DNA of 64,000 bases from Larkinella rosea (GTDB taxonomy: Bacteria > Bacteroidota > Bacteroidia > Cytophagales > Spirosomataceae), in the NCBI RefSeq assembly GCF_003858635.1, contig NZ_RQJO01000008.1, positions 868,001 to 932,000 on the forward strand, given 5' to 3'. Numbering within the stretch: position 1 is the stretch's first letter; each line of letters opens with the position of its first letter. Made by a program: the position numbers and the translations under genes. Shown here piece after piece: positions 51,059 through 62,000 of this stretch. Under the pieces are notes generated by a model. That model was not told the origin of the DNA, searched no databases, and saw nothing but the letters and a program-made list of their open reading frames with translations.

Positions 51059-51155
51059 AAGTTTACGGTTTACGGTTTTGGGTTTACGATGGCTGGCACA
51101 AGCAAAAAACGAATGCGTCAGCTACCGTATACTGAAAACCGTAAACCGTAAACTT
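51059..51155. repeat. TTTACGG-rich hairpin repeat, copy 2
   Basis: Arms 51059-51079 and 51135-51155 are perfect 21-bp reverse complements. Each holds tandem 7-bp units (TTTACGG or CCGTAAA). The inner GGGTTTACGATGGCTGG matches the interior of the element at 2976-3067. It is a dispersed hairpin element of about 95 bp. Confidence 0.7.
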
Positions 51156-51186
51156 AATTTTTAACCTGTTGTTTCAAAGCCCGGTT

Positions 51187-53175
51187 CTAGAAACTCAGAA
51201 TCTTGAACTCCGTTCGGCGGTTGCGCTGGTGTTCGTCTTCGGTTTTGGCGTTTTTGACGATGAGCTGCGTTTCGCCGTAGCCTTTGGCAATCATCCGTTC
51301 GGCGTCGATGCCTTTCGAAACGATGTAATCGACGGCGGCTTTGGCCCGGTTTTGCGACAGACGAATGTTATACGCATCGGCAGCCCGGACGTCGGTGTGC
51401 GAACTCAACTCGATTTTCAAGGTCGGATTGTCTTTCAGAATCGTCACAAGCTTATCCAGTTCCTCCGCAGCGTCGGGTCGGATGGCGTATTTATCCAGAT
51501 CGTAATAAATGTTTTCGAGCACAAACGTTTTGCCCAGCGATACTTTATCGAGCAAAACCGGTACGTCGAACGTGGTATCCGTTTCGGCTTTTTTCAGGAA
51601 AATCGGAGGAATGCTCCGGCCCTGCATCGTGAACTGTTCGCGCTTGGTGAGATAACCGGGACGTTCCACCAGAACCGTATAATCTTTGCCTTCCTTCAGT
51701 GGGTATTTTCCAAACGTACCCGGTTTTCCCGTCAGGGCTTCCGCAATCGGAACTTCAACGCCGTCTTCGATAATCCGCACTTTCGCCGAGTCCAACGGCG
51801 CTTGCGGTGATGCGTTTTCCGAAACCGTACCCGCTATGAAATACCGCACGCGTTTGGGCGCTTCGGCTGGGGGCGTCGAGGCCAGTGGCGGTTTGTTGGG
51901 GTTCGATTCGGAATCGTCGAAAAAGTAAATATCGTCGTCGCCCTTGCCGCCTTCGCGGTTGGAGGCAAAGTAGCCTTTCTCATTGTCGATCAATACCAGC
52001 CCGAAATCATCCGCCGGGGAATTGATCGGAACGCCCAGATTTTCGACGGAAATAATGCCCTGCGAGCGGGTGGCCACGAAAATATCGAGCTTGCCCAAAC
52101 CCGGATGTCCGTCGGATGCGAAATACAATTTGCCATCTTCGGCCACGTACGGGAACATTTCGTCGCCCGGCGTATTGATGTCGCGGCCCATGTTGACCGG
52201 GCGGCTGAACCGCCCCGACGCGTCCATGTTGGTGCGGTACAGGTCAATACCGCCCACCGAACCGGCCCGATTGGAGGCAAAATAAAGCGTTTTGCCGTCG
52301 GCCGAAAAAGCCGGGCTACCATCCCAGGCCGTGGAATCGCTGATGGGCAGTCGCAGCGGATCGCTCCAGGAATTGTCGGTCAACCGGCTGATGTACAGAT
52401 CGACATCCAGACCGCCTTTGCGTTTGCCGTTGTTACCGCGCGCAAAAATCATGATTTTACCGTCTTTCGAAAACGCGGGCGTTCCTTCGTTGGCGTCTTC
52501 CTTAAAGATATTCGCGCTGAATTTCTGCGGATTATTCCCGGTTTCGTCCGGTTTCTGCGCCAGTTTGATCTTATAAATACCGGTCATCGACTGACCGTTG
52601 TTCTTGTATACTTTCTCTTTGCGCGACGAAGTAAAAATCAGTTCGTCCCCGCGAACCACCGGCGCGTATTCCGAACCCGGCGAATTGAGCGCACCGATGT
52701 TTTTGGGCTGAAACGCAATTTTTTTCTGACTGATCACATCGATAGCCCGCAAGGTTTCGGCTTCGCGACGGGCTTTTTCCAGATTGACTTTGCTGGACGG
52801 TTTGGTGGCCACGTACTGATCCAGCTGCGCCAGCGCTTCGGGGTACTTGCCCTGGGCTTTCAGCGCGTAGGCATAATACATTTTGGCATTCACCTCCGGA
52901 ATACCGGCTTCGATGGCTTTCTGGTAAAACGGTGCCGCCTGCGGAAAGCGGTTCGACAGGCGATACGACTCGGCCAGCAAATAGTTCAGGCGGGCGACAT
53001 CGGTGACACCTTTGCCATTGGCGGCTTTCTGTAAATTCTCGATGGCCAGGTTGTATTCCCCTTGTTCGAACTGGCGAACGCCTTTTTTATACACCTGCAT
53101 GGCAGAGTTGCATCCAGCCAGCCCGATGGCTAACCCCAGCGCCACCAACAGGGAATAGGAGGTACTGATTTTCAT
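51187..53175 (-). CDS. PorE-like OmpA-family protein: TPR, PD40 propeller, CRD-like domain, OmpA_C
   Basis: Envelope lipoprotein of 662 residues from ATG 53175, lipobox GLAGC (Cys22). The domain order is TPR repeats (about 25-140, QGEYNLAIENLQKA), a WD40/PD40 beta-propeller (about 160-430, with TPAFSKDGKIMIFAR and SPAFSADGKTLYFASNRAG), a carboxypeptidase-regulatory-like domain (about 440-530), and OmpA C-terminal peptidoglycan-binding domain (about 555-662) with SSHTDVR and LSQNRAKA. This is the architecture of PorE of the type IX secretion system. Paralogues with the same layout occur elsewhere in Bacteroidota, so an anchoring role in the envelope is firm while T9SS membership is inferred. 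Confidence 0.87.
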   Translation of the reverse strand: MKISTSYSLLVALGLAIGLAGCNSAMQVYKKGVRQFEQGEYNLAIENLQKAANGKGVTDVARLNYLLAESYRLSNRFPQAAPFYQKAIEAGIPEVNAKMYYAYALKAQGKYPEALAQLDQYVATKPSSKVNLEKARREAETLRAIDVISQKKIAFQPKNIGALNSPGSEYAPVVRGDELIFTSSRKEKVYKNNGQSMTGIYKIKLAQKPDETGNNPQKFSANIFKEDANEGTPAFSKDGKIMIFARGNNGKRKGGLDVDLYISRLTDNSWSDPLRLPISDSTAWDGSPAFSADGKTLYFASNRAGSVGGIDLYRTNMDASGRFSRPVNMGRDINTPGDEMFPYVAEDGKLYFASDGHPGLGKLDIFVATRSQGIISVENLGVPINSPADDFGLVLIDNEKGYFASNREGGKGDDDIYFFDDSESNPNKPPLASTPPAEAPKRVRYFIAGTVSENASPQAPLDSAKVRIIEDGVEVPIAEALTGKPGTFGKYPLKEGKDYTVLVERPGYLTKREQFTMQGRSIPPIFLKKAETDTTFDVPVLLDKVSLGKTFVLENIYYDLDKYAIRPDAAEELDKLVTILKDNPTLKIELSSHTDVRAADAYNIRLSQNRAKAAVDYIVSKGIDAERMIAKGYGETQLIVKNAKTEDEHQRNRRTEFKILSF

Positions 53176-53541
53176 ATACTTACTGTAACAATATGCTGTG
53201 TTTGCTGCCAAGTTAACGATTTATCGCTTGGCTATGTATTTTAACGAAGAGAAGTTGATTTTATTGGCGGGAAATTGGGACGGAAAACCGGTTGGGCAGA
53301 AACGAAAAAATCCCGCCGGTGGTCGGCAGGATTTTGTTGAAAGACGCAATTGAATAGTAAACGCCCCGGCCCGTCAAAAAGTTTACGCTATGAAAAATTA
53401 CGGTACTATTTTTCAAAATAATCGCTACTTTAATTTTTTACCAGGAACAATCGGAAAAATGCCGGTTTTCAGGTGAAAATTCCGGTTTTGGCCCGAACCG
53501 ACGGCCACCACAAAAACACAAAAGTGTATTGTTGGAAAGGC

Positions 53542-53549
53542 TATCTTTG
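53542..53549 (+). promoter_or_regulatory. -7 element TATCTTTG before flippase
   Basis: A perfect TAnnTTTG 15 bp before the ATG at 53565. It makes the longer frame starting at TTG 53529 untenable and implies a very short leader. Confidence 0.45.
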
Positions 53550-53564
53550 CGGGAACGAAATCGT

Positions 53565-55109
53565 ATGAGTGCATTTAAAAAATTGGCGAGCGATACCGCG
53601 CTGTACGGGGTCAGTACCATTCTGGGGCGGATGTTGTATTGGTTGATGGTACCGCTGCACACCCGGGTTTTTCCGCGCCCCGGCGAACTGTCTTCGAATG
53701 TAGAGTTGTTTTCGTACGTACCGGTTTTGCTGTTGGTGTATACCTTCAGTCTGGAGACGGCTTTTTTTCGATACGCGGCCCGGCAAAAAGAGGACCGGCA
53801 GAAGGTCTTTAATGAAACCCTGAGCATTGTTCTCACAACCAGTATTCTGGTGACGGCTTTGATTGCAGTTTTGTCGCCCCAGATTGCCGTCTGGCTGGAT
53901 TATCCCGGTCAGCAGAAGTTCATCACCTGGGTCGCGCTGATTGTGGCGACGGATGCCATCGTGTCGATTCCGTTTGCGCGGCTACGGATCGAGAACAAAG
54001 CCCGGCAGTTTGTGAAAGCCAAGCTGATCAATATTGCCGTCAATGTGCTTTTAAACGTCTTTTTCCTGGTCATCTGCCCGCAGATTTACAACGGCGAATA
54101 CCTGCTGTTTCTCCAGCCCGTCGTGGATTTGTTCTACGATCCGACCACCGGTCCCGGTTACATTTTTCTGGCGAATCTGCTCGCTAATCTGGTGTATTTT
54201 CCGCTGCTGCTGAAAACGTTTGCCGGATTCCGGTTTCAACTCGACAAACAACAGGTGCGGCTTTTGCTGGCGTATTCCTTTCCGCTGATGCTGACGACGC
54301 TGGCCGGAAACATCAATATGCTGACTGACCGCTGGTTCCTGCGCCCGCTATTGCCGGACGGTTTTTATCCGGGTCTGACATCGGAAGATGCGCTCGGGAT
54401 TTACGGGAACTGCTACAAGCTCTCGGTTTTTATGGCGCTGGCGATTCAATCGTTCAAGTTTGCGGCCGATCCGTTCTTTTTCTCCCGCGCCGAAGACAAA
54501 AACGCGCCCGGTTTGCTGGCCGACGTCAATAAATGGTTCATTATCGTCTGCGTGCTGATCTGGGTTGGTATTAGTCTCAATCTGGACTGGATTGGTCTGT
54601 TTATCGGAAAAACCTACCGGCAGGGGCTGGGCGTCGTGCCGATTTTGCTGCTGGCCAATCTGGTATTGGGCGTTTATTACAACATTGCCTTCTGGTTCAA
54701 ACTGAGCGACAAAACCGCCTACGGCACGCTGATCACCGCCATCGGAGCGGGGGTTACGGTTTTGTTGAACTTGCTATTGATTCCAATAATGGGCTACATG
54801 GGCTGCGCGGTGGCCTATCTGGCGTCGAGCGTCGTCATGTGTGTTACCTGCTATGTGCTTGGTGAGAAACATTACCCGGTTCCGTACGACGTACCGTCTG
54901 CGCTGATTTACCTGCTCAGTGGCGGTTTATTGATTTATCTGGCTTTGCAGATTCAGATTTCCAACCTCTGGATTTCGGTACCGTATCATCTGGCATTATT
55001 TGTTCTGTACATTGGAGCGATGATGGTGATCGAGCGAAAAACGTTTGCCCCGTTGTTGGTGAAAGTGCGGAGTCGGGGGAAGAAGAGCGTGATTAATAAT
55101 GAACATTAA
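53565..55109 (+). CDS. Oligosaccharide flippase family membrane protein (Wzx/MATE-like)
   Basis: Inner-membrane protein of 514 residues with about 12-14 hydrophobic helices, typical of polysaccharide transporters of the MOP superfamily. It begins MSAFKKLASDTALYGVSTILGR, a common start of such flippases, and the first half contains LLVYTFSLETAFFRYAARQKE. It would flip lipid-linked glycan units across the membrane. No glycan synthesis genes adjoin it. ATG 53565 is chosen because of the promoter element at 53542-53549. Its stop overlaps the stop of the small minus-strand gene (TTAA, 55106-55109). Confidence 0.9.
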   Translation: MSAFKKLASDTALYGVSTILGRMLYWLMVPLHTRVFPRPGELSSNVELFSYVPVLLLVYTFSLETAFFRYAARQKEDRQKVFNETLSIVLTTSILVTALIAVLSPQIAVWLDYPGQQKFITWVALIVATDAIVSIPFARLRIENKARQFVKAKLINIAVNVLLNVFFLVICPQIYNGEYLLFLQPVVDLFYDPTTGPGYIFLANLLANLVYFPLLLKTFAGFRFQLDKQQVRLLLAYSFPLMLTTLAGNINMLTDRWFLRPLLPDGFYPGLTSEDALGIYGNCYKLSVFMALAIQSFKFAADPFFFSRAEDKNAPGLLADVNKWFIIVCVLIWVGISLNLDWIGLFIGKTYRQGLGVVPILLLANLVLGVYYNIAFWFKLSDKTAYGTLITAIGAGVTVLLNLLLIPIMGYMGCAVAYLASSVVMCVTCYVLGEKHYPVPYDVPSALIYLLSGGLLIYLALQIQISNLWISVPYHLALFVLYIGAMMVIERKTFAPLLVKVRSRGKKSVINNEH

Positions 55110-55312
55110 GGACGAACACCCGGGTTGATAGCCATTCGATCGTCCAGCTTCACCAATGGCTGGTGGCCGACCTGATTTTCCAGACCGCTTACGTTGTAAT
55201 CGCCACCATGCTTTGGTTCTTCATCATCATCCAGTCCGGCGTACTCCAGAAAGTCAAAGTTTTGGTGGTTGAAAAGTAGTTTGGCCAGTAGAATGCAGAT
55301 TCGATTTTTCAT
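55106..55312 (-). CDS. Hypothetical small protein
   Basis: A 68-residue frame starting MKNRICILLAKLLFNHQNF, followed by an acidic patch (DDDEE). Its stop shares TTAA with the flippase stop. No family is recognised. It lies downstream of the NHL-repeat gene and past that gene's hairpin. It could be real or a chance frame. Confidence 0.4.
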   Translation of the reverse strand: MKNRICILLAKLLFNHQNFDFLEYAGLDDDEEPKHGGDYNVSGLENQVGHQPLVKLDDRMAINPGVRP

Positions 55313-55373
55313 AGGGATTAACTTTAATAACTGATAAGAGGGTGTTAGATAGGCGTACTTAGCAGTATTAACC

Positions 55374-55409
55374 AGTCGGAGAAACCACCATTATGCGGCT
55401 TCTCCGACT
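55374..55409 (-). terminator. Hairpin after the NHL-repeat gene
   Basis: AGTCGGAGAA (55374-55383) pairs perfectly with TTCTCCGACT (55400-55409), directly after the stop at 55416 on the minus strand. Confidence 0.55.
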
Positions 55410-55415
55410 AGCGGA

Positions 55416-58400
55416 TTAATGCGTTTTGAGAATTTTTACGGTTTTTGTCTGTGTGGGCGTACTGACCCGCAACATCAACAAACCCGGTGGTTGATCCTTA
55501 ACCAAAAACCGGTGCCGTTCGACGGGTGCCGCATTGTCCACCAACTGGTGATCGACCACCCAGCCCCGCAGATTGGTCAATTCCAGCGACAATCGTTGAT
55601 TGCTGACGGCGCCCCGAATTTCCACTTCCACAGTTTCGCCGTCGACCGGATTTCCTAAAATGGTTACGGTCAATTCCGCATCGGTTTCCGCCAGCAACCG
55701 CGCTGGGGCACACTGGTAAGCTTTCGGCGAACCTTTCAGTACAAAATTCGATCCCAGCACCCGCGCCAGCACGAGAGTTCCGTTGGTAATGCTGCCCGGA
55801 GGAGTAAAATTATAAGCGTGTGTGCCGTTGCCTTTTCCGGCATCTTTCAGATCCACCCGGTAGATGTTGGCCACAGTGCTACCCAAAACCATTGCCGAAC
55901 CATCCAGGTAAAATTCAACCGTCAGCGGGGCATTCGGTTTCTTGCGGTCCCAGACCCAACCCCGAATGCCCCCGCAATCCAGCTTGTCGAGATACCCTTC
56001 AAAATCTCCCGTCACCGCCGTCGTCGAGGCTGGACTCACCGTTAATGGGAAGCTCACCGAGTTGGTCAGCGGGTTGCTGCCGGTAGTTTCGGTGGCTTGG
56101 TACGTCAGCACAAATGTGCCCGCTTCAAGGGGTGTTCCCGAAATGACCCGACTGATTTCGTTGATGGTTAAGCCCTGTGGCAAACCGGTGAGCTTGTAAG
56201 CCAACGGTTGTGCTTCCGGATCGGTGAACGGTACCAACGTGCCCGAGAACGGTACACCAACCTGGGCTGCCAGCGGAGCAATCAATACTGTGGGTACGGG
56301 GGGAGTGGGAGGCTTGTTGCCATCTGGCATGGTATTAACCTGACAGATCAGCACTTTGGGCGAGTCTTTCAGGACGAAGTCGTTGCCTGTCACCTGCGCC
56401 GACAGTCGGTGGGGTAAACCATCTTTGAGGTTTTCGGGAATGGGCCAGAAAAAGGCGTGCCGTCCATTGCCCTTTTTCTGATCGAGCAGATCCTGACGAA
56501 ATTCGCCCGCAGGAATCGTGGCAACCAACTCCGTTCCATCCAGAATGTCGATGGTAATAACCGCATTGGGTTTGTTACGATCCCAGACCCAACCCCGAAA
56601 GGTAGCGCAGTCGGCACCGTAAATAAATCCGTCGAACGAACCCGCTACGGGTATAGCCGCTACCACAACCGATCCCTCACCAGGGGAACTGACGCAGGCA
56701 TCGACGGCGCAGGTCGCCTGAAAACGGAAAGTGCCACGTGAATCCGTCGAAACGGTAATGGGACCTGTGCCAGAGGTGTTACCCGGCCCCGTCCAGGAGA
56801 GCGTTCCTGGGCAGTTATCCGCCGTTAGGATTACGGAAGGAGAACCCTGCGTGACGGTGGTACTGGTCAGATTCGGGGGGGGCGGGGGTGTTAAATCGCC
56901 ATCAATGACCACGTTCGTTGAAGCGGTACAACCATTACCCGAAGTGACAGTGACCGAATACGTCCCCGTTGAGCCCACCGAACGAACCGGGTCAACCGAA
57001 TTATCCTCCCAGCGGTAGGTGCTGCCGCCACTTGCCGTCAGACTGATAACCGGACTGGCACACGTTAAGATACCAGCGTTACTGGCTGTTATGCGGGCTT
57101 CCGGCAAGGAATTTACCAGGATACTTGTACTGGCGGATGCCATCTGATCTCCCTGCTCCACCGTCAGCGTAAAGCTTTGTGAGCCGGATTCGCCGACCGT
57201 GAGCGCCTGGCTGAAATCATGGCCACCCGACGTACCTGAGCGGGCATTACCTGTTCCGTTAGTGAGTGTATAGGCGTAACTCTCACTAACATTGCCAATC
57301 GTGGCGGTAAAGAGTACCGAACTGCCAACACAAACCGGGTTGGGGCTGGCTTCAAAACCGCTGATGGTGGGCAAGGCATTCTGCACCGAAAGGGTAAAGG
57401 TTCCGCTGGCTGATAAACCGCCCGGATCAATGGCGGTTACAGTTACCGAAAAGGGAGAACCAATAGTGGTTGAGAACGAACCGTTGAATGTGCCATTACT
57501 GAATGTTAAGGAGTTGGGTACGCCACTGGCTGACAAGGTCAAACTGGTGGGTGTTTCGTCATCTGTGAAGGTGTTGGCCGGGATGGTATACGTAAATGGC
57601 TCTCCCACTGTGGCACGCTGGGGTGGAATGACATTCGCCAGCGTTGGAGCCGTGTTGGTTGGGACAATGGCCGGAGTAACCTTGCGGATACGGTTATTGC
57701 CGGCATCGGCAATGTAGAGGTTCCCCGCGGCATCCACACATACGCCATTGGGTCGATGCAGGCTGGCACTGGTGGCTGGCCCGCCATCTCCCCCAAATGC
57801 AGCCTCACCGTTACCGGCGACGGTGGTGATGATCCCATCCGGCGATACTTTCCGAATCCGGTTATTGTCGTAATCCGCAATATACAGGTTTCCCTGCGCA
57901 TCGACGGTTACATCATTGGGAAGCCATAATTTGGCACTGGTGGCGGGGCCCCCATCACCACCGTAACCTCCTGTGCCATTGCCGGCAACGGTGGTGATGA
58001 CCCCGTCGGCGGACACCTTGCGAATCCGGTGGTTTTGCTGATCCGCGATGTAAAGATTACCGCTGGCATCCTGGGCCACACCGGCGGGAAAATTCAATTT
58101 GGCACTGGTAGCCGATCCATTATCTCCCCCAAAGCCCGGCGTTACGGTACTACCGGCAATGGTGTTGATGATCCCATCCGTTGTCACTTTACGGATTCGC
58201 TGGGTATACTGATCGGCGATAATGAGACTCCCTTCGGCATCTACGATCAGATTACTGGGGCGGGATATATTGGCTTGTGTGGCCTGTCCGCCATCCCCGC
58301 TATACGTATTATCGCCCTTACCCGCTACCGTCGTTATGATTCCATTCAGGGCTACTTTTCGGATGCGGTTATTGCGCTGATCTGCGATATATACATTTCC

Positions 58401-58748
58401 AGCGGCATCTAGCGCTACTCCCGTGGGATAGAATAAGTAGGCATTGGTGGCCTGACCGCCATCTCCGCCATAGCCCAGCGTACCCCTACCGGCTATGGTC
58501 GTAATTGTGCCACTGGTGGACACTTTCCGAACGCGGTGATTACTACAGTCGACAATGTAAAGGTTACCCTGGGCATCCAGTGCCACAGCGTACGGAAAGT
58601 TCAGCTTGGCGCTGGTGGCCGGTCCGTTGTCTCCCCCGTACGTAGCACTGCCGCTGCCCGCGATGGTGGTGATGGTTTGTGCCTTTAAGACGGAGGAAAA
58701 AAACAGGCCGGTGGCGCAAAGCCACCCGAAAAGGAAAACGTGTTTCAT
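55416..58748 (-). CDS. Secreted NHL-repeat / Ig-like protein with duplicated GWVWDR domain and T9SS-type tail
   Basis: Secreted protein of 1110 residues from ATG 58748. Signal peptide (1-23, ending LKAQ). Six NHL repeats of about 56 residues follow (about 23-360), each with GGDGGPATSA-like and NLYIADxxNNRIRKV segments. Several Ig/cadherin-like domains occupy about 365-700. Two copies of a domain of roughly 90 residues follow (about 705-800 and 910-1010), both starting with the motif GWVWDR and ending in a lone cysteine after KDSPK or KGSPK. The last about 85 residues (PPGLLMLRVSTPTQTKTVKILK) resemble a type IX secretion sorting tail. The longer frame upstream lacks a signal peptide. It is divergent from the hybrid kinase, which may control it. 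Confidence 0.85.
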   Translation of the reverse strand: MKHVFLFGWLCATGLFFSSVLKAQTITTIAGSGSATYGGDNGPATSAKLNFPYAVALDAQGNLYIVDCSNHRVRKVSTSGTITTIAGRGTLGYGGDGGQATNAYLFYPTGVALDAAGNVYIADQRNNRIRKVALNGIITTVAGKGDNTYSGDGGQATQANISRPSNLIVDAEGSLIIADQYTQRIRKVTTDGIINTIAGSTVTPGFGGDNGSATSAKLNFPAGVAQDASGNLYIADQQNHRIRKVSADGVITTVAGNGTGGYGGDGGPATSAKLWLPNDVTVDAQGNLYIADYDNNRIRKVSPDGIITTVAGNGEAAFGGDGGPATSASLHRPNGVCVDAAGNLYIADAGNNRIRKVTPAIVPTNTAPTLANVIPPQRATVGEPFTYTIPANTFTDDETPTSLTLSASGVPNSLTFSNGTFNGSFSTTIGSPFSVTVTAIDPGGLSASGTFTLSVQNALPTISGFEASPNPVCVGSSVLFTATIGNVSESYAYTLTNGTGNARSGTSGGHDFSQALTVGESGSQSFTLTVEQGDQMASASTSILVNSLPEARITASNAGILTCASPVISLTASGGSTYRWEDNSVDPVRSVGSTGTYSVTVTSGNGCTASTNVVIDGDLTPPPPPNLTSTTVTQGSPSVILTADNCPGTLSWTGPGNTSGTGPITVSTDSRGTFRFQATCAVDACVSSPGEGSVVVAAIPVAGSFDGFIYGADCATFRGWVWDRNKPNAVITIDILDGTELVATIPAGEFRQDLLDQKKGNGRHAFFWPIPENLKDGLPHRLSAQVTGNDFVLKDSPKVLICQVNTMPDGNKPPTPPVPTVLIAPLAAQVGVPFSGTLVPFTDPEAQPLAYKLTGLPQGLTINEISRVISGTPLEAGTFVLTYQATETTGSNPLTNSVSFPLTVSPASTTAVTGDFEGYLDKLDCGGIRGWVWDRKKPNAPLTVEFYLDGSAMVLGSTVANIYRVDLKDAGKGNGTHAYNFTPPGSITNGTLVLARVLGSNFVLKGSPKAYQCAPARLLAETDAELTVTILGNPVDGETVEVEIRGAVSNQRLSLELTNLRGWVVDHQLVDNAAPVERHRFLVKDQPPGLLMLRVSTPTQTKTVKILKTH

Positions 58749-58900
58749 AACGATCAGGAAGAGAATAAGGTGAGATGGGCTACCGGAAGTGAACCCACTG
58801 TTCAAAAGTAGAGAGCGGTTTCGGGAGAGACTTGCACCTACGTAACATTGACTTGACCTGTGGTAACCTTCCATGAAAAACCGCTCCATTCACACAAAAA

Positions 58901-58917
58901 AGTAAGTACCACTTACT
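58901..58917. promoter_or_regulatory. Candidate operator AGTAAGT-ACC-ACTTACT
   Basis: A perfect 7-bp dyad with 3-bp spacer lies in the divergent region between the NHL-repeat gene (start 58748) and the hybrid two-component gene (start 59031). It could bind the AraC-type output domain encoded next door. Confidence 0.35.
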
Positions 58918-59030
58918 AGTAATAGGCAGGATTCAAAGGATAAAAAGGAGTATACGGTCAACTCTTTTCAGCTTTTTTTTCGTATATATTCGAGTGAAAT
59001 GATCTAATTGACATTTGATCCAATCAATCG

Positions 59031-62000
59031 TTGAGCAACGATCCGATAACGTATACGCTATACCGGCTGGGGTGGACGCTTCTCATTGCCTTCGGGGTTA
59101 TTTCCAATGGGAGGACGCAATCGGTTGGTTTACCCCGGCCTGAGTTGATCACCGCCCGGCAGGGACTGCCCCAGGCTTTTGTTCCGGCCATCGTTCAGGA
59201 TCGGCAGGGTTTTATCTGGATGGCAACCCGGGATGGACTATGCCGGTACGATGGCCGGAATTTCAAAGTATTTCAGCCGACGCCGGAACGAACGTCCCTG
59301 ACCTCTTCAGCCATGGCGGATATTCAACTCGATTCTGACGGGCGGCTTTGGACGCTGAGCGAACAGGGTAATCTGGATCTTTTTGATCCGGTTCGGGAAA
59401 CCTTCATTAACTTTTCCCAACAGCCGTTCTACCAGCGGGCGTTTGGTCAGGAACCGTTGGAGAGTTTCTTCCCGGACGGGCAAAATCGCCTGTGGTTAAT
59501 TTTGAACCGGGGAAAGCGGCTGGTTTATATCGATCTGGCTACCCACCAAATTCGGCGATTTCCTCACAGAGAACCGAACCGGGCCATTCGACAGGATCGA
59601 CAGGGAGACACCTGGCTGGCTACCCGAACCGCTATTTGTCGGCAAGAAAAGCAAACGGGACGGTTTATCCGTTGGCGCCCATCGGCCCAACCAGCTTATG
59701 CCCTTCCGGACACCAGTATCAAGGATATCTACGCTCGGCCCGACGGGTTGTTGCTATCGCTATCGGACCGCTATCTAACGCTGTTGCATCCGCAAAAGGG
59801 CATAATGGGTCATTTTCACTTACCAGCTTATTCGAATCAGTGGAAATACCATTTTGCGACTGACAGCCGGGGGAATACGTTTTTTAATCTGGGTACCTCG
59901 CTCGTCCGGTTTCATCCGCAACACGGTCTGCAGGTGCTCGATCAGTTGCCCGGTTCCCGCTATTGCCGGAGTTTGTTCATCGACCGGTCCGATGTACTGT
60001 GGATGGGTACTGATGGTCAGGGCGTTCGCAAATACAATCTGCGGGCTGCGGCATTCGACGCCCGACCTTATCAGCTTGATTTTCTTTCCGATTTATTCCG
60101 GAACTACCTCGGGATCGATACCAGTCGCTTCCGTTTTTCGGCGCTATCTTCTCCGTATAACTTTCGGCATACGTTCGATCAGCAGGGGCATCTTTGGTTC
60201 AATGCCGGAAGCGCCCCCTTTTACCGCCTGAATCTTGCAACGAAACAACTAACGCCCGTTCCGTTTCCGGTGCGAATTATCAGGGATCAATTAAACCAGT
60301 CGGCTTCGCTGGCAACCGATCCGGAGGGGCGGGTGTGGGCCATTTATGATTCGCTGGTGGTTTATTACCAGGATGGTCAGTGGAAACGGTTTCCGTTTGG
60401 CATCCGGGGAAAGGTCGGTTTACCCAGCGTGCAACTGGTCGTCGACCGGCAGGCGTTGTGGCTGGCGACCGTTTCGAACGGACTTTACCGGGTCGATCGC
60501 TCCAGTGGTCAAATTCGGCAGTATGCACCCCGGCCGGGCAACAAAAACTCGTTGAGCAGCAACGAGTTGATCAGTATGTTTGCGGACCCGCTGGACGATA
60601 ATTTACTCTGGATTGGCACGTTTGGCAGCGGGCTCTGCCGGTTCAACAAACGCACCGGACAATGTCGCCGGTTGACGACGCAGGAAGGACTCCCCAATAA
60701 CGTGGTTTATTCGGCCATTCCTGATCAGCTGGGTGCCATCTGGGTCGGTACCAATCAGGGATTGTGCCGGGTGGACCGGCATACCTTTCGCACCCGTACC
60801 TATACCCAGGAAGACGGCTTGCAGGCGGATGAATTTAACCGGTTTCATACGTTTTATCTGCCCGGAACGGTGCGTCGTAGTCCGGAGTTCGGGAATGACG
60901 GGACCACCAGCGATCAAATTATTTTAGGTGGGGTCGATGGGATCACTGCTTTCGATCCGGGGCAAATTCGGGAAGATACCTTTCAGCCCGCGATTCAACT
61001 GGTCTCGATTCAGGTCAATAACCAATCGCTCCAACCGGTCCGGGACTCCTTACCCGTGCACGCAACGCAGAAACTGACTTTGCCGCATGATCAGAACTTT
61101 GTAACGGTCGGTTTTGCCGCCATGCAGTACAATCGCCAGACTAAAATCCGTTACCGCTACCGGCTGGAGGAGTTAAATCCGGATTGGGTGTATTCAGATC
61201 GCCCGGTGGCCGAGTATACGGGGCTCAGACCGGGAAGTTATCGACTTCATCTGAATGCCTCCAATACCTCGGGGCACTGGAGTCGTCACGTCCGAACGCT
61301 TGACTTGGTGATTCAATCGCCCTGGTGGGCAACGGGCTGGGCCTACGGTCTTTATGGGCTGCTGCTGCTGGGAATTGGGTATGGATTGGCCCGGCAGTAC
61401 CGAAACCGGGTGTATCTGAACCAGTCTATGGCCTTTAAGCAGAAAGAAGCCATTCATTTACGCGAAGTTGACGCGATGAAAACGCGGTTTTTCACCAATA
61501 TCACCCACGAATTTCGCACCCCGCTGACCCTGATTCTGACGCCCGTTGAACAAATGATGCAGGAAAACCGTCCGCAGACCGATTACCGACGGCTGAATGT
61601 TATTGATCAGAATGCGCATCAGTTGCTGGCTTTGATCAATCAGTTACTGGATTTGTCCCGGCTGGAATCGGGCCATTTAACCGTTATCGAAAGCCGGGGA
61701 ACGCTGGGCGAATTTATCGGCGAACGCGTTCAGGCCTTTGGAACCGCAGCTGAAAACCGGGGCATACACCTGATTTATCACCAGGAAGCTGAAGGCGACT
61801 ACTGGTTTGATGCGGGTAAAGTAGAGCGGATTGTGTATAACCTGATCGCCAATGCGATCAAATTCACGCCGGCGGATGGAACCGTTACCGTTACACTAAC
61901 CCCGCAGGTTTACATAGTCGTTTCAGATACAGGGGTTGGGATTCCTTCCGACCAGCTGGCTCACATTTTCGACCGGTTTTATCAGGTAGATCCCTCTGCC

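Noticed and set aside
52105-53034. Plus-strand frame of 309 codons, and 51169-51810
   Set aside because: Both are opposite the PorE-like gene, whose domains are unmistakable; the long antisense frames result from codon bias.
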